Origin: Lentzea jiangxiensis
Lineage (GTDB): Bacteria > Actinomycetota > Actinomycetes > Mycobacteriales > Pseudonocardiaceae
DNA length: 64,000 nt
Direction: 5' to 3'
Assembly: GCF_900104175.1 (NCBI RefSeq)
Contig: NZ_FNIX01000008.1
Coordinates: 62,001-126,000, forward strand
In this document: positions 26,157 to 35,443 of the stretch, one piece after another
How positions within the stretch are numbered: position 1 is the first letter of the stretch
Layout of the letters: every line of letters begins with the position of its first letter
Made by a program: the position numbers and the translations under genes
The notes under the pieces: generated by a model
Seen by the model: the letters and a program-made list of their open reading frames with translations, nothing else
Databases searched by the model: none
Told to the model about the DNA's origin: nothing

Positions 26157-26590
26157 GACAGGCCAAGCGGGTTGGGCATCCGCGGCGACGCCAGTGTTCG
26201 GGGCGCCGACGACAGGTAGGCGCCCACGCGCTTCACGAGCATGTTCATCTCGTAGGCGATCATGCCCATGTCCGCGTCCTCGTCACCGACGACCGCGAGG
26301 CAGGCGCCCTGGCCCGCCGCGGTGACGAACAGGTGCGCGCGCTCCATCTCCACGATGGTCTGCCGGACCTGCCCACCCCCGAAGTGCCGTCCGGTGCCCC
26401 TGGCGAGGCTCTGGAACGCCGAGGCCATCGCCGAGAGGTGGTCCGAGTCGTCCTTGGACAGCTCGGGCGATCGGGCGAGCAGCAGGCCGTCCGCGGAGAG
26501 CACCACCGCGTGCCGGGCGCCGACCACTCTCGCGACGAGGTCTTCCAGCAGCCAGTTGAGCTCGGGGTGCCCGCCGGTCAGGTCGTCCAC
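26153..26590 (-). CDS. cvnB: Conservon CvnB: roadblock/LC7 domain protein
   Basis: 145 residues from GTG 26590; an in-frame ATG-equivalent at 26662 would add 24 residues but overlap the kinase gene and has no family support. The roadblock fold begins ELNWLLEDLVARVVGARHAV, followed by VVLSADGLLLARS and FVTAAGQGACLAV. Roadblock proteins bind and regulate the CvnD GTPase. The gap to cvnA is 25 bases. Confidence 0.92.
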   Translation of the reverse strand: MDDLTGGHPELNWLLEDLVARVVGARHAVVLSADGLLLARSPELSKDDSDHLSAMASAFQSLARGTGRHFGGGQVRQTIVEMERAHLFVTAAGQGACLAVVGDEDADMGMIAYEMNMLVKRVGAYLSSAPRTLASPRMPNPLGLS

Positions 26591-26615
26591 GGAAATAGCC
26601 CTTTCAGTGTCGTAA

Positions 26616-29072
26616 TCACGGTTCCACGACGTCGTCCGCCTGGCGGGCGTCACGCGTGCCACGCTGGAAGGCGGTCATGCCGTTGCGGGTTCGTTCCGCC
26701 CGTTCCTCGGGGTTGAACTCGGCGAGGTCGGGCATCGGCCGGAGGTCGTCGTTGGCCAGCTGGGGCACGAGGTGCTGCTGCCGCCTGCGGCGCGGCAGCT
26801 CCGGCCTGGTGTCCTGTCGCGTCGTCTTCTCACCTTCCGCCGGGTCGTCGGTCGGCCACGCACCGGCCAGGCGGTCTTCCCGGGGCAGCTCGATGTGACC
26901 GCTGCTGCTGTCCAGGTCTCCTTCCGGGCCCGGGTCTCCGCCGTTTCCCACTGCCCTCCCGGCCCAGAACTCGTTGAGCTGGAAGGCCTCGGTGGGACGG
27001 GAGTCCTGCGTGAGGTCGCCCTGCATCGGAACCGAGGGCTCCACCGCGGGGACGGTCTCCGCCGGCGCGACGGCCTGCTGGAGCGCCTGCTGCCGGAACG
27101 AGGGCTTGGGCATCTGGGCCGCGTCGACCGGTTCCACCACGCCCGCCTCGCCGACGACCAGCTCGGACGGGATGAGCACCAGCGCGATCGTGCCGCCGGA
27201 CGGGCAGTCCCGCAGCTCGACCCGGACGTGGCGGCGCGCGGCGAGGCGCGCGACGACGAACAGGCCCAGGCGGGACTCGCCGCGCAGGCGCATCGCCTCG
27301 AAGTCGGGCGGCGCGGCCAGCATCTTGTTGTGCTGCTCGCGGTCCTCGCTCTTGATGCCGAGACCGTGGTCCTCGATCTCGATCACGAGGCCCTGCGGGA
27401 CCTCACTGCTGTGGATCTCGACCTGCGAGCGCGGCGAGGAGAACGAGGTCGCGTTGTCCACGAGCTCGGCGATCAGGTGGATGATGTCCGCGACCGCGGC
27501 GCCGACCAGCGCCACCTCGGGCACCGGGTTCACCTTCACGCGGGCGTACTGCTCGGTCTCCGCGACGGCGGCGCGCACGACGTCGAGCATGCGCACGGGC
27601 TTGCGCCACTGCCGGCCCGGCTGCTCACCGGTCAGGATGATCAGGTTCTCGGCGTTGCGGCGGGCGCGGGTCGCCAGGTGGTCGAGCTGGAAGAACGCGT
27701 CGAGGTGGTCGGGGTTCTCCTCCTCGCGCTCCAGCTTGTCGAGGATCTTGAGCTGGCGGTGCACCAGCCCCTGGTTGCGGCGCGCGATGTCGAGGAAGAC
27801 CCGGTTCACGCCCTCACGCGTCTGGCTCTCCTTCACCGCCGCGGCGACGGCGGTGTACTGCGCGGCGTTGAACGCGTCGGCCACCTGGCCGATCTCGTCG
27901 TTGCCGTAGTCGAGCGCGGGGACCTCGGCCGCGACGTCGACGTGCTTGCCGTCGCGCAGCCGTTCGACGATGTCGGGCAGCCGCTCGTGGGCGAGCTTGA
28001 GCGAGTCGCTCTTCAGGCTTGTCAGGCGGACGATCAACGCCTTGTTGACCAGGCGGTTCGACACGCGGACGGCGACGAGGATGCCGATGATGACGGCGAT
28101 CAGGGCGACGAGGCTGCCGATCAGCACCGAGGTGAACTTGGACTTGCCGTTCGCCATGGCGAGGTTCACGGCGCCGTTGGACTGCTCCTCGACCATGGTG
28201 GTGAGCTCGGTGGACACCGCCCGGCTCGCGTTCTCCCAGTCGGCCAGCGTGACCTGGTTGCCGATGGGCCGTTCCGCGACCTGCAGCAGGCGGTTCTCCA
28301 TGGTCGCCAGCTGCTGCCACTGCGGGCTCGCGACGATCCGCTTGTAGTGGTCGCGCACCTCGGGCAGCACGAACGGCTCCATGCCGGTCAGCGCGGACCG
28401 GTAGGACCCGATCAGCTGGGCGAACTCGCGGTGCTCCTCGGGCGTGAACCTGCCGGCCGCCAGCGCGGCGGCCGCCACCGAACCGGACCGCGACATCGAG
28501 TCGACGGCCTGGAACGACTGGGGCGCGAGCAGCGCGGCCGTCACGGTCTCGGCGTCCGGCACGATGCGGGCCTGCGTCGTGAACAGCGAGGCGCCGGAGT
28601 CCAGCAGGCTGTTGTAGTAGCGGTAGACCTCGTCCTTGGACGCGGCGCCCGACTCGAGGCGCGCCCGCACGTCGGGGAGCTGGTCCAGCAGGCCGTTGAG
28701 CTTGCCGATCCCGTCGACGACCTCCTGCGGCGCCTGGGAGGCGAGATCGGTGAACGCCGTCTTCATCTTCGCGAGGTCGGCGTCGGTCTCCGACTGCTGC
28801 TTCGCGAGCGCCGTCGTGCCCGTGCCGGGACGGCTCAGGCTCGTCATGCTGAGCTCGCGTTCCTTCTGCAGCGACGCGAAGGACTGGACGGCCGGGATCG
28901 ACGCGTCCTTCACACCGGAGGCGACGAGCTGGAGGTACAGCCCCTCGAACACCGTGTAGGACGAGAACAGCGCCCACATGGCCAAGAGGACGATGCTGGG
29001 AACCACCACGACACCAGTGAGCCGGGAACGAATTGTCTTGTAATTCGTGTCCGGCACGTTCTTACGCTTCAC
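26616..29072 (-). CDS. cvnA: Conservon CvnA: nitrate/nitrite-sensor-type histidine kinase-like ATPase
   Basis: 818 residues from GTG 29072 (GGAG 5 bases upstream; a longer frame to 29183 lacks support). A membrane helix near residue 20 and another near 310 flank a helical extracytoplasmic NIT domain (residues about 45-300 with FASLQKERELSMTSL). A HAMP-like linker follows, then an HATPase_c domain with AELVDNATSFSSPRSQVEI (N box) and EDHGLGI (G1). A long proline- and acid-rich tail of about 180 residues ends the protein. The phosphoacceptor region RRNQGLVHRQLKILD is typical of this group and may not autophosphorylate. It starts the conservon operon. Confidence 0.92.
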   Translation of the reverse strand: MKRKNVPDTNYKTIRSRLTGVVVVPSIVLLAMWALFSSYTVFEGLYLQLVASGVKDASIPAVQSFASLQKERELSMTSLSRPGTGTTALAKQQSETDADLAKMKTAFTDLASQAPQEVVDGIGKLNGLLDQLPDVRARLESGAASKDEVYRYYNSLLDSGASLFTTQARIVPDAETVTAALLAPQSFQAVDSMSRSGSVAAAALAAGRFTPEEHREFAQLIGSYRSALTGMEPFVLPEVRDHYKRIVASPQWQQLATMENRLLQVAERPIGNQVTLADWENASRAVSTELTTMVEEQSNGAVNLAMANGKSKFTSVLIGSLVALIAVIIGILVAVRVSNRLVNKALIVRLTSLKSDSLKLAHERLPDIVERLRDGKHVDVAAEVPALDYGNDEIGQVADAFNAAQYTAVAAAVKESQTREGVNRVFLDIARRNQGLVHRQLKILDKLEREEENPDHLDAFFQLDHLATRARRNAENLIILTGEQPGRQWRKPVRMLDVVRAAVAETEQYARVKVNPVPEVALVGAAVADIIHLIAELVDNATSFSSPRSQVEIHSSEVPQGLVIEIEDHGLGIKSEDREQHNKMLAAPPDFEAMRLRGESRLGLFVVARLAARRHVRVELRDCPSGGTIALVLIPSELVVGEAGVVEPVDAAQMPKPSFRQQALQQAVAPAETVPAVEPSVPMQGDLTQDSRPTEAFQLNEFWAGRAVGNGGDPGPEGDLDSSSGHIELPREDRLAGAWPTDDPAEGEKTTRQDTRPELPRRRRQQHLVPQLANDDLRPMPDLAEFNPEERAERTRNGMTAFQRGTRDARQADDVVEP

Positions 29073-30007
29073 AACGCTCCACGACCACCCGAATTGGCGA
29101 CGGAAAGATAGCACTGCAAGATCAGCATGATCAACAGCGATGATCTTGAGGGGTGTGTGCAGACTACTCAGTCCCCTGACCATCGCAACACCCCCCCGTG
29201 CCGAGGTTCGCTCGGTCCGGGGGAACCGCCGTCGTCGCGAAGGAACGCGCTCCCGCTGGTCAGGGGCGCTCTGACCGGGCGGGCGAAAGCGCTGTCGAAC
29301 TGGCCTTTCCCGAACCGGCCCCCGGAAACGCGGCAGCTAATCACCGGCAACTTGACAACGACATACCCGGACGTTCCAGCGGGACGCAGCGTGTCCGGGC
29401 GTCGCTTTCCGTCACTGCGTCCTTTTGGTGAATTCGCCGCCGATCGCCGCGACTCAGCGTGATCGCCGCAGTTCATTCGCCCGGTCGCGATGAGGTGGAC
29501 CGGCCTGCCGGCGGTGGCTCCGGATGGCCGTGGCGCCACTCGGCGTACGCACGAACACCGGTGCGCCGCCTGGAGTCCGCTATGCCACCGGAGAAGGCCG
29601 TAGTGGCCTCCGCCACAGAACGGCCCGGATTTCGCCGTTTCGGTCTGGTTTTCGTCCGCTCGTGTCATTGACCGGGCGCCGATCAACCTGTCGCATCCTC
29701 GAACCGGTAGCTGATTCGTCCATTGACGATCGATTTCGCCGATTGTCCGCTTCGAGACAGAATCCGTCGTGTCGCGGCCACCTTTCCGGGGACGCCGATC
29801 CACACCGCACTCGTTCTCACCCCGAGTGATCGCGGTAATCCACCGGAGCGGGCGGCCGCCAGCTGTTCGCACAACGGGGTGAATCAAGCCTGGCAACCGT
29901 GTTTCCACAGTTGAACAGTGCTTTTTCGACGGTCCACAGTGGAAATCGCGGTACCCGGCACGGCGATTCGACTCACCGGAGGCGGTCAGTGCCGCTACGG
30001 TGAGTAG
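29073..30007. other. 935-base gene-poor region upstream of the conservon
   Basis: Both strands have frames of 60-250 codons, but none shows the G/C-ending codon bias of its neighbours, a good start site or a recognisable domain. The part nearest 29072 should hold the conservon promoter. The right end leads into an ABC-ATPase pseudogene. The base composition is lower in G+C than the flanks, so this may be decayed gene sequence. Confidence 0.5.
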
Positions 30008-30234
30008 GTGCTCACAACGCGGGGCTGACCAAGGTCTGCGGGAGCCGCACCATCGTCGACCAGGTGGGCTTCGAGCGCCGGCCCGGCACCGTCACGGCCT
30101 TCCCCGGCCCGAACGGCGCGGGCAGGTCGACGACTCGCCCCGGAACGCATCCCACGTGCTGTCCGAAGATCCTGGGCAACTCGCCGAGCGCACGAAGGGG
30201 TGACTTGTGCGCCCGGCGAATCATCACGGCGTGA
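30008..30234 (+). pseudogene. Remnant of an ABC transporter ATP-binding protein gene
   Basis: The frame from about 30013 reads LTKVCGSRTIVDQVGF, then RPGTVTAFPGPNGAGRSTT, a clear but damaged ABC N-terminus with the Walker A lysine replaced by arginine. The natural start GTG 30008 (VLTTRG) is one base out of frame with it, as if one C of the GGGGCTGACC stretch was lost near 30024. Homology ends about 30150, and the frame runs to a stop at 30234. Only about a quarter of a normal gene remains. Confidence 0.75.
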
Positions 30235-30261
30235 GCTCGCACAGGACGGCGCAGCACCGGA

Positions 30262-31362
30262 TCAAGGCCGGTCCACCGCCGGGCTGGTCGCCGCGTTCGC
30301 GATCCGCAGGGTCATCTGCTGCTGCGTGGCGTCCCGCGCCACCGGCGTGAACGAGTACGCGATCCGCCGCTGCTGGCCCCGCGTCGAGAACAGGCCCGCG
30401 TTGTAGCCGAACTGCTCCCCGGTCTTGCCCCACACCTCGACGCCGTTGACGGTGAACGTCTGGAGCCCTGTGCTGTACGCGGCTTCTCCACCGTCCACCA
30501 TGGACACGTCCGGCAGCGTGAACATCTTGTCCAGCAACGGCGCAGGCAGCAGTTCGCCGCCGAAGAGCCCCTCGGCGAACCGGGTGAGGTCGCCGGTGGT
30601 GGAGATCATGTCGCCCTCGCCGTAGGACTTCGACGTGTTGAACTCGCTCACGTCGACCAGCCCCCTGCCCGGCACGTCCAGGTACCCGTGGACGTGGGCG
30701 CCGCGGATCCCGGTCTCGTACCGGCCCGGCACGTAGGTCTTGGTGAGCCCCAGCGGACGGGCGATGCGCTTCTCGACCTCGTGGCCGTAGCCGTGGCCGG
30801 TGACCTCCTCGACGACCATCGCGGCGAGCACGTAGTTGATGCCCCGGTACTGCTGCTTCGTGCCGGGGGTGAACATCGGCTCGACGGCGGGGATCATCTT
30901 CAGCCGCCGGTCGGGCGCGTACCGGTCCCAGCGGTGCTCGAGCACCTTCTCCGGCGTGCCGAGGTCGGGGAAGCCGACCTCGTACGGGATGCCGCTGGTG
31001 TGGTCGAGCAGGTGACCGACCCGCACGTCCCGCAACGTCTCCGGCAGGGCGGGCAGGTGCTGCCGGACGGAAGTCCCCAGGTCGAGCCTTCCCTCGGCGA
31101 CCAGCTGCAGGGCCACCGTCGCGACGAACACCTTGGTGACGCTGCCGATCCGGAACCGGTCGTCCGGCCGGACCGCGCACCGCGTCCGCCGGTCCGCGAC
31201 CCCCGCGGTGCCGTACCACTCGCCCGCGCTGCCGGACACCCGCAGCTGAGCCGACGTGGCCGCCGGGTTCTCCAGGTCGGAGATGGCCGCCTGCAACAGC
31301 TCCGGCTGCGGCGGCGGTAGGGGCGAGAGCGCGACCACGGCCGCGACCAGGAGTGATTTCAT
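30262..31362 (-). CDS. Serine hydrolase, class C beta-lactamase / D-Ala-D-Ala carboxypeptidase family
   Basis: 366 residues with an N-terminal hydrophobic stretch (2-14) that could be a signal peptide. The beta-lactamase/transpeptidase fold is shown by the catalytic S-x-x-K motif RIGSVTKVFVATV (Ser74, Lys77) and HLLDHTSGIPYEV. The second motif is YRGINYVL, where the usual Y-x-N reads Y-R-G. The third motif region reads WGKTGEQFGYN (K-T-G). The first is typical of secreted esterase/carboxypeptidase members. The altered second motif leaves the true substrate open. Start ATG 31362, with a GTG two codons earlier. Confidence 0.85.
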   Translation of the reverse strand: MKSLLVAAVVALSPLPPPQPELLQAAISDLENPAATSAQLRVSGSAGEWYGTAGVADRRTRCAVRPDDRFRIGSVTKVFVATVALQLVAEGRLDLGTSVRQHLPALPETLRDVRVGHLLDHTSGIPYEVGFPDLGTPEKVLEHRWDRYAPDRRLKMIPAVEPMFTPGTKQQYRGINYVLAAMVVEEVTGHGYGHEVEKRIARPLGLTKTYVPGRYETGIRGAHVHGYLDVPGRGLVDVSEFNTSKSYGEGDMISTTGDLTRFAEGLFGGELLPAPLLDKMFTLPDVSMVDGGEAAYSTGLQTFTVNGVEVWGKTGEQFGYNAGLFSTRGQQRRIAYSFTPVARDATQQQMTLRIANAATSPAVDRP

Positions 31363-31399
31363 GATCACGAACTTGCCGTGGCCGCCGGGTCGCGGCCAG

Positions 31400-31435
31400 G
31401 GTGCCGGCCCCCGCTTGCGCGGTGGGGCCGGCACC
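31400..31435 (-). terminator. Hairpin terminator after purQ
   Basis: A perfect 12-bp stem (31400-31411 and 31424-31435) lies just downstream of purQ and just upstream of the beta-lactamase gene on the same strand, without a T-run. It separates the two transcription units. Confidence 0.6.
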
Positions 31436-31443
31436 AGCGACCA

Positions 31444-32112
31444 CTACTTGACCGCGCGCACGCCGTTCTCGAAGAACGCCAGGCGCACCTCGCGGCCGAC
31501 CGCCCGCTCGGGGTGGTCCATGAGCCCGAACGCGAGCCCGTCGGCGCTCGTGACCCCCGCGATGTCCTCGAACGACCCGTCGGGGTTCGAGTCCTTCTCG
31601 TACCGCAGCGCGACGCGGTAGCCGGAGGTCTCGCTGCCCGGGTCGAACCGGCCCTCACCGTGCGCGCACGGGAAGGTCAGCGTCTGACCGCCGAGGCCGG
31701 TGAGCCACGGGCTGTCGTTGTCGCCGTCGACGACGTGCCGCTGGTTCTCCTCGTTGCGGAACGTGCCGGCGCTGTTGACCTTCAGGCCCACCTTGCCGAA
31801 GCAGCCGCCGCGCACCGCGATCTGGAACCCGTTGCAGATGCCGATCAGCGGACGCGTGCGGCACGCCTCGAACTGGTCCGCGAGGTGGCTGCGCAGCAGC
31901 ACCGACGCGACGGCGCCACCGCCCAGGTGGTCGCCGAACGAGAACCCTCCGGGGATGCAGAGGATGTCGGCGTCGTCGAGCCGCTCGGTGCCCGCCAGCA
32001 GGTCGGCCGCGAACCGCAGCCGCGGCTCCGCACCCACCTCGGCGAACGCTCGGACGGTCTCCTCCTGGCAGTTGGTGCCGGGCAGGTACAGGACGTTGAC
32101 GGTCGGCTTCAT
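31444..32112 (-). CDS. purQ: Phosphoribosylformylglycinamidine synthase glutaminase subunit
   Basis: 222 residues. Class I glutamine amidotransferase with the nucleophile in IGICNGFQ (Cys93) and the His-Glu pair in MDHPERAV (His200, Glu202). Other PurQ marks are the N-terminal LYLPGTNCQEET and CIPGGFSFGDHLGGGA. It supplies ammonia to PurL for conversion of FGAR to FGAM in purine synthesis. It overlaps purL by 4 bases (ATGA), so the two are translated together in a fixed ratio. Confidence 0.94.
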   Translation of the reverse strand: MKPTVNVLYLPGTNCQEETVRAFAEVGAEPRLRFAADLLAGTERLDDADILCIPGGFSFGDHLGGGAVASVLLRSHLADQFEACRTRPLIGICNGFQIAVRGGCFGKVGLKVNSAGTFRNEENQRHVVDGDNDSPWLTGLGGQTLTFPCAHGEGRFDPGSETSGYRVALRYEKDSNPDGSFEDIAGVTSADGLAFGLMDHPERAVGREVRLAFFENGVRAVK

Positions 32113-34892
32113 GCGATCCTCGCCGTGAACGAGTTGAGCCAGCCGTCGCGCGCGGCCGGGGCGAACAGGTCGATGCCTTCGAGCACGATCCCGGTGCCCT
32201 CCAGCGTGCCGTCGAGCGTGCCGAGGACGACCGGCGAGAGCTCGGCGGGCAGGGCGGCGACGTCGTCGGGGGCGACCTCGACGACGGCACCGACGCGGTG
32301 CTCGGCGAAGAGCGACTCGGTGGTCCCCGACTCCAGCTTCACGCCGATGCCGCTGGCCAGCACGCCCTGGGCGAGCGTGGCCGCGACGCCGCCGGCGCCG
32401 ATGCGGGCACCGCTGCGCAGCAGGTTCCTGCTCGCGGCGAGCGCGGTCAGGTAGCTGTCGACGGCGGGGAGGTCGAGGTCGTCGAGGGCGCCGGCGGGCA
32501 GGCTGAGCTTGCGCGCGGCGACCGTGCCGACCGGGGACGGGGTCTCCAGGCCGACGCGCACGAGCACGTTGCCCGGCGTGGTCCACTGCTCGCGCAGCAG
32601 CCGGTCGGTGTGCGGGACCTTGCCGAGAGCGGACAGGAACACCGCGGGCGGAACGCTGACCAGGCCCTCGTCGGTCTGCACCGAGCCGGCCGAGGAGTCC
32701 TTGCCCGAGATCAGCGGCACGCCGAAGTGGCGGACCAGGCCGGCCAGCTCGTCGACCATGCCGACGAGCCACTCGCGCCAGTGCGGCGACAGGTGCGGGG
32801 TGTAGAAGTTGTCGCACATGCAGATGTCCTTCACCTCGACACCCGCGAGCACCTGGCCCGCGATGGCCGAGCAGAACATCTGGCGCGTGGCGGCGACCGG
32901 GTCGGCGTCGAACATCCACGGGTTGAACGCGGTGTTCAGCACGGCGGCGGCGGGCGATCCCGCGACCGGCGTGCCCGCCCAGTAGGCCGTCCGCACCGAG
33001 TGCACGGTGCCGTAGTGCGGGCCGTACCAGGTGTTGCCCTGGACCGTGGAGTCGTACTGCGAGTCGGCGTAGTGCTGCGAGGCCACCTCGGCGTCGGCGA
33101 CGACCTCCTCCAGCAGCCCGGCGAGCTGCGTGGGCGCGAGTTCCGGCCACTCGGGAACGCCCGCCGGGCGCGGCGGCGGGCCGACCTCGACCCGTTCGAC
33201 CTCGAGGTCGAGCAGGTCGTAGGCCACGTCGAAGCCGGTCTCGCCCCGGTGGGCGGGAACGGCGTCCGGCGCGGAGGCGATGAGGGCCTCCTCGGTCAGG
33301 TCCGGGGCGTGGAACACGTGGTAGCGACCCGTGTCCGCGAACCGGCCGATGACCGTCGAGCGCACCATGTGCTTGTCGAGGATCTTCTTCGCCCGCTCCT
33401 GGTGCTCCGGCGGCACGGCGAGCAGCATCCGTTCCTGCGACTCCGACAGCAGGATCCGCCACATCGGCAGGGCCGCGGTCTTCAGCGGCACCAGCGCGGT
33501 GTTGATCCACACGCCGCACGCCTCGCCGATCTCACCGACGGCGCTGTTCAGGCCCGCGCCACCGACGTCGGTCAGCGCGCTCAGGCAGCCCTCCTCGCGC
33601 AGCTCGATCAGCGCCTTGCGGAACTTGACCTGCTCCAGCGGCGCGCCGATCTGCACGGCCGCGGTGTCCATCGTGGCGCCGGCGGAGCTCGCGGACGCGC
33701 CGTGGATGCCCTCGTTGCCGGTCAGGCCGCCGATGAGCACGACGAAGTCGCCGGGCTTCGGGGTGCCGCGCTGCGCCGCCGACACCGGCAGCAGGCCGAT
33801 GCTGCCGCCGAGCGCGAACGGCTTGGCGCGGTACGCCGGGTGGAACGTCATGCGCGACGACATCATCGGCACGCCGAAGGTGTTGCCGTACTCCTTGATC
33901 GCGCGGATCGTCTCGCCGGCGAGCCTGCGCGCGTCCGGACGGCCCTTGATCGGCGCGGGCGCCTCGGGCTCGCCGACCGCCGTGTACTCGAAGCTGCCGA
34001 TCGGGTCGGCGGACAGACCCGTGCCGAGGATGTCGCGCAGCACGCCGCCGAGCTTCGTGAGCTGGCCGAAGTAGCCGGAGATCGCCGACGGGCCGTTGTG
34101 CGTCTCGGCCTTGATCGCGATGGCGTGGCCCTCGTAGAAGTCCCAGACGCCCGCGTTGTCGTGGAACATGCTCAGCACGTTCGGGTTGTCGACGTCCTTC
34201 GCGGCCTGCACCAGCCTGCCGAGCAGGCTGCCCAGCGACTTCCAGGTCGTGTGGGCGCAGTGGTCGCTCCAGCGCGCGTCCAGGGCCTCCAGCAGGACGT
34301 CGGTGACGTGCTCGTCGCCGAGCGTCACCTGGACGTGCTGCACGTGCTTCATCTGGGCGAGCGAGAGGTTGCGGCCACCGGCGGTGCCGAGCTCGGCGAG
34401 CGCCGCGTCGTCGAGACCGCGCAGGTCGAACTTCGCGGCCGACTCGTAGTGCCCCTGCGGCACGAGGGTGTCGTAGTGCGGTTCCTCGTCGTGCAGCTCT
34501 TCGATCGTCGCGTTGAACCGGGTGGCGACGACGAGGTCGCGCAGCCGCGGCGAAGCGGACCTGTAGCTGGTCGCGACCTTGCCCGCGCGCGCCCTGACAC
34601 CGAGCAGGGCGCACACGGTGATGATCGAGTCGCTCTCGTTGTCGACGACGCCGCGCTTGTAGGCGACCTGCACGGCGCCGGGCTCGAGCGGCTGGTCCAC
34701 CGAGACCTCGACGTCGAGCTGGTCACCGAGCACCTGCGCCACGGCGGTCAGCGCGGCGGGCTCCGGCGCGCCCTCGAACTCGACGTAGTAGTCGCGCCAC
34801 ACCTCTAGGTCGTCGAGCTCCCACGATCGGCCGAGCTCGCGGATGTCGGGCTCCGCGACACCCGCGGAGCGAACCGAGAACTTGTGGATCAA
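32109..34892 (-). CDS. purL: Phosphoribosylformylglycinamidine synthase, synthetase subunit (long form)
   Basis: 927 residues from TTG 34892, next to CCAGGAGGA; there is no ATG or GTG that fits better. The usual actinobacterial PurL is about 750 residues with a separate PurS of about 80. Here the N-terminal 190 residues include a PurS-like segment (VEVSVDQPLEPGAVQVAYKR) and a linker, then the core motifs RWSDHCAHTTWKS, KAETHNGPSAISGYFGQ, ADPIGSFEYTAVGEPEAPAP and GKDSSAGSVQTDEG. Added to PurQ the pair matches the single-chain 'clade II' enzyme split at the glutaminase boundary. It catalyses the ATP-dependent amidation of FGAR. Confidence 0.92.
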   Translation of the reverse strand: MIHKFSVRSAGVAEPDIRELGRSWELDDLEVWRDYYVEFEGAPEPAALTAVAQVLGDQLDVEVSVDQPLEPGAVQVAYKRGVVDNESDSIITVCALLGVRARAGKVATSYRSASPRLRDLVVATRFNATIEELHDEEPHYDTLVPQGHYESAAKFDLRGLDDAALAELGTAGGRNLSLAQMKHVQHVQVTLGDEHVTDVLLEALDARWSDHCAHTTWKSLGSLLGRLVQAAKDVDNPNVLSMFHDNAGVWDFYEGHAIAIKAETHNGPSAISGYFGQLTKLGGVLRDILGTGLSADPIGSFEYTAVGEPEAPAPIKGRPDARRLAGETIRAIKEYGNTFGVPMMSSRMTFHPAYRAKPFALGGSIGLLPVSAAQRGTPKPGDFVVLIGGLTGNEGIHGASASSAGATMDTAAVQIGAPLEQVKFRKALIELREEGCLSALTDVGGAGLNSAVGEIGEACGVWINTALVPLKTAALPMWRILLSESQERMLLAVPPEHQERAKKILDKHMVRSTVIGRFADTGRYHVFHAPDLTEEALIASAPDAVPAHRGETGFDVAYDLLDLEVERVEVGPPPRPAGVPEWPELAPTQLAGLLEEVVADAEVASQHYADSQYDSTVQGNTWYGPHYGTVHSVRTAYWAGTPVAGSPAAAVLNTAFNPWMFDADPVAATRQMFCSAIAGQVLAGVEVKDICMCDNFYTPHLSPHWREWLVGMVDELAGLVRHFGVPLISGKDSSAGSVQTDEGLVSVPPAVFLSALGKVPHTDRLLREQWTTPGNVLVRVGLETPSPVGTVAARKLSLPAGALDDLDLPAVDSYLTALAASRNLLRSGARIGAGGVAATLAQGVLASGIGVKLESGTTESLFAEHRVGAVVEVAPDDVAALPAELSPVVLGTLDGTLEGTGIVLEGIDLFAPAARDGWLNSFTARIA

Positions 34893-35443
34893 CAATCCTC
34901 CTGGAGCTGAACGGTCGGGAGCAATTGTCCTGGGCGGCGACCGCGCCCCTGGAAGCACCCGTGCATCCAGGCGAGGCCGCGCTACGACACATGCAGCACC
35001 CTAGGCGTTGACCACAGCACGACTCGAATTCACGGCGAGCGACGAGCGTCACTCACCGGTCCGGGGGCCACGACAACGAGGACGTCGACTCCGACGACCG
35101 CTACGACGAGCCCATCACCCGCTCACCGCGGCCGGCGGGGCTGCTCACCGGCGTCCTCCCCACGTTCGGCCAGCTCACCGCCCCGTTGCCGAGATCGTCG
35201 CCGGCACGTCCGCGAGTGGTCGGCGCTGTCGCGGCGGGCCGGCTGGTCGCTGAACCACGCCCGGAGCCGGATGACCGACGAGGAACACACCGCCGGCCAC
35301 CGCCACGGCACCTGCTGCACGCCCTCGCGGCCGCGGACCGGGCCTGCCGCGGTCAGCTGTGCGGGGCGGCTGCAACGCCCGGCCGAACTGCGGTGCGACC
35401 GGGTTGCCCGCGTCCACGGACCGCGCCGCGCCTCGCGGCTCGA
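34893..35443. other. 550-base intergenic region
   Basis: It contains the purL promoter side and G+C-rich frames of 60-150 codons that switch frame without a start or a domain. A stretch near 35060-35140 (acidic residues DNEDVDSDDRYDE) and one near 35200-35290 (EWSALSRRAGWSLNHARSRM) look protein-like in different frames, so this could be a decayed gene. No function can be assigned. Confidence 0.35.

Noticed and set aside
26772..29111. 779-codon plus-strand frame opposite CvnA
   Set aside because: Antisense shadow of the conservon kinase; no domain, abnormal composition, no ribosome binding site.
32298..34808. 836-codon plus-strand frame opposite purL
   Set aside because: Antisense shadow of a clearly homologous PurL; high-GC antisense frames routinely stay open.
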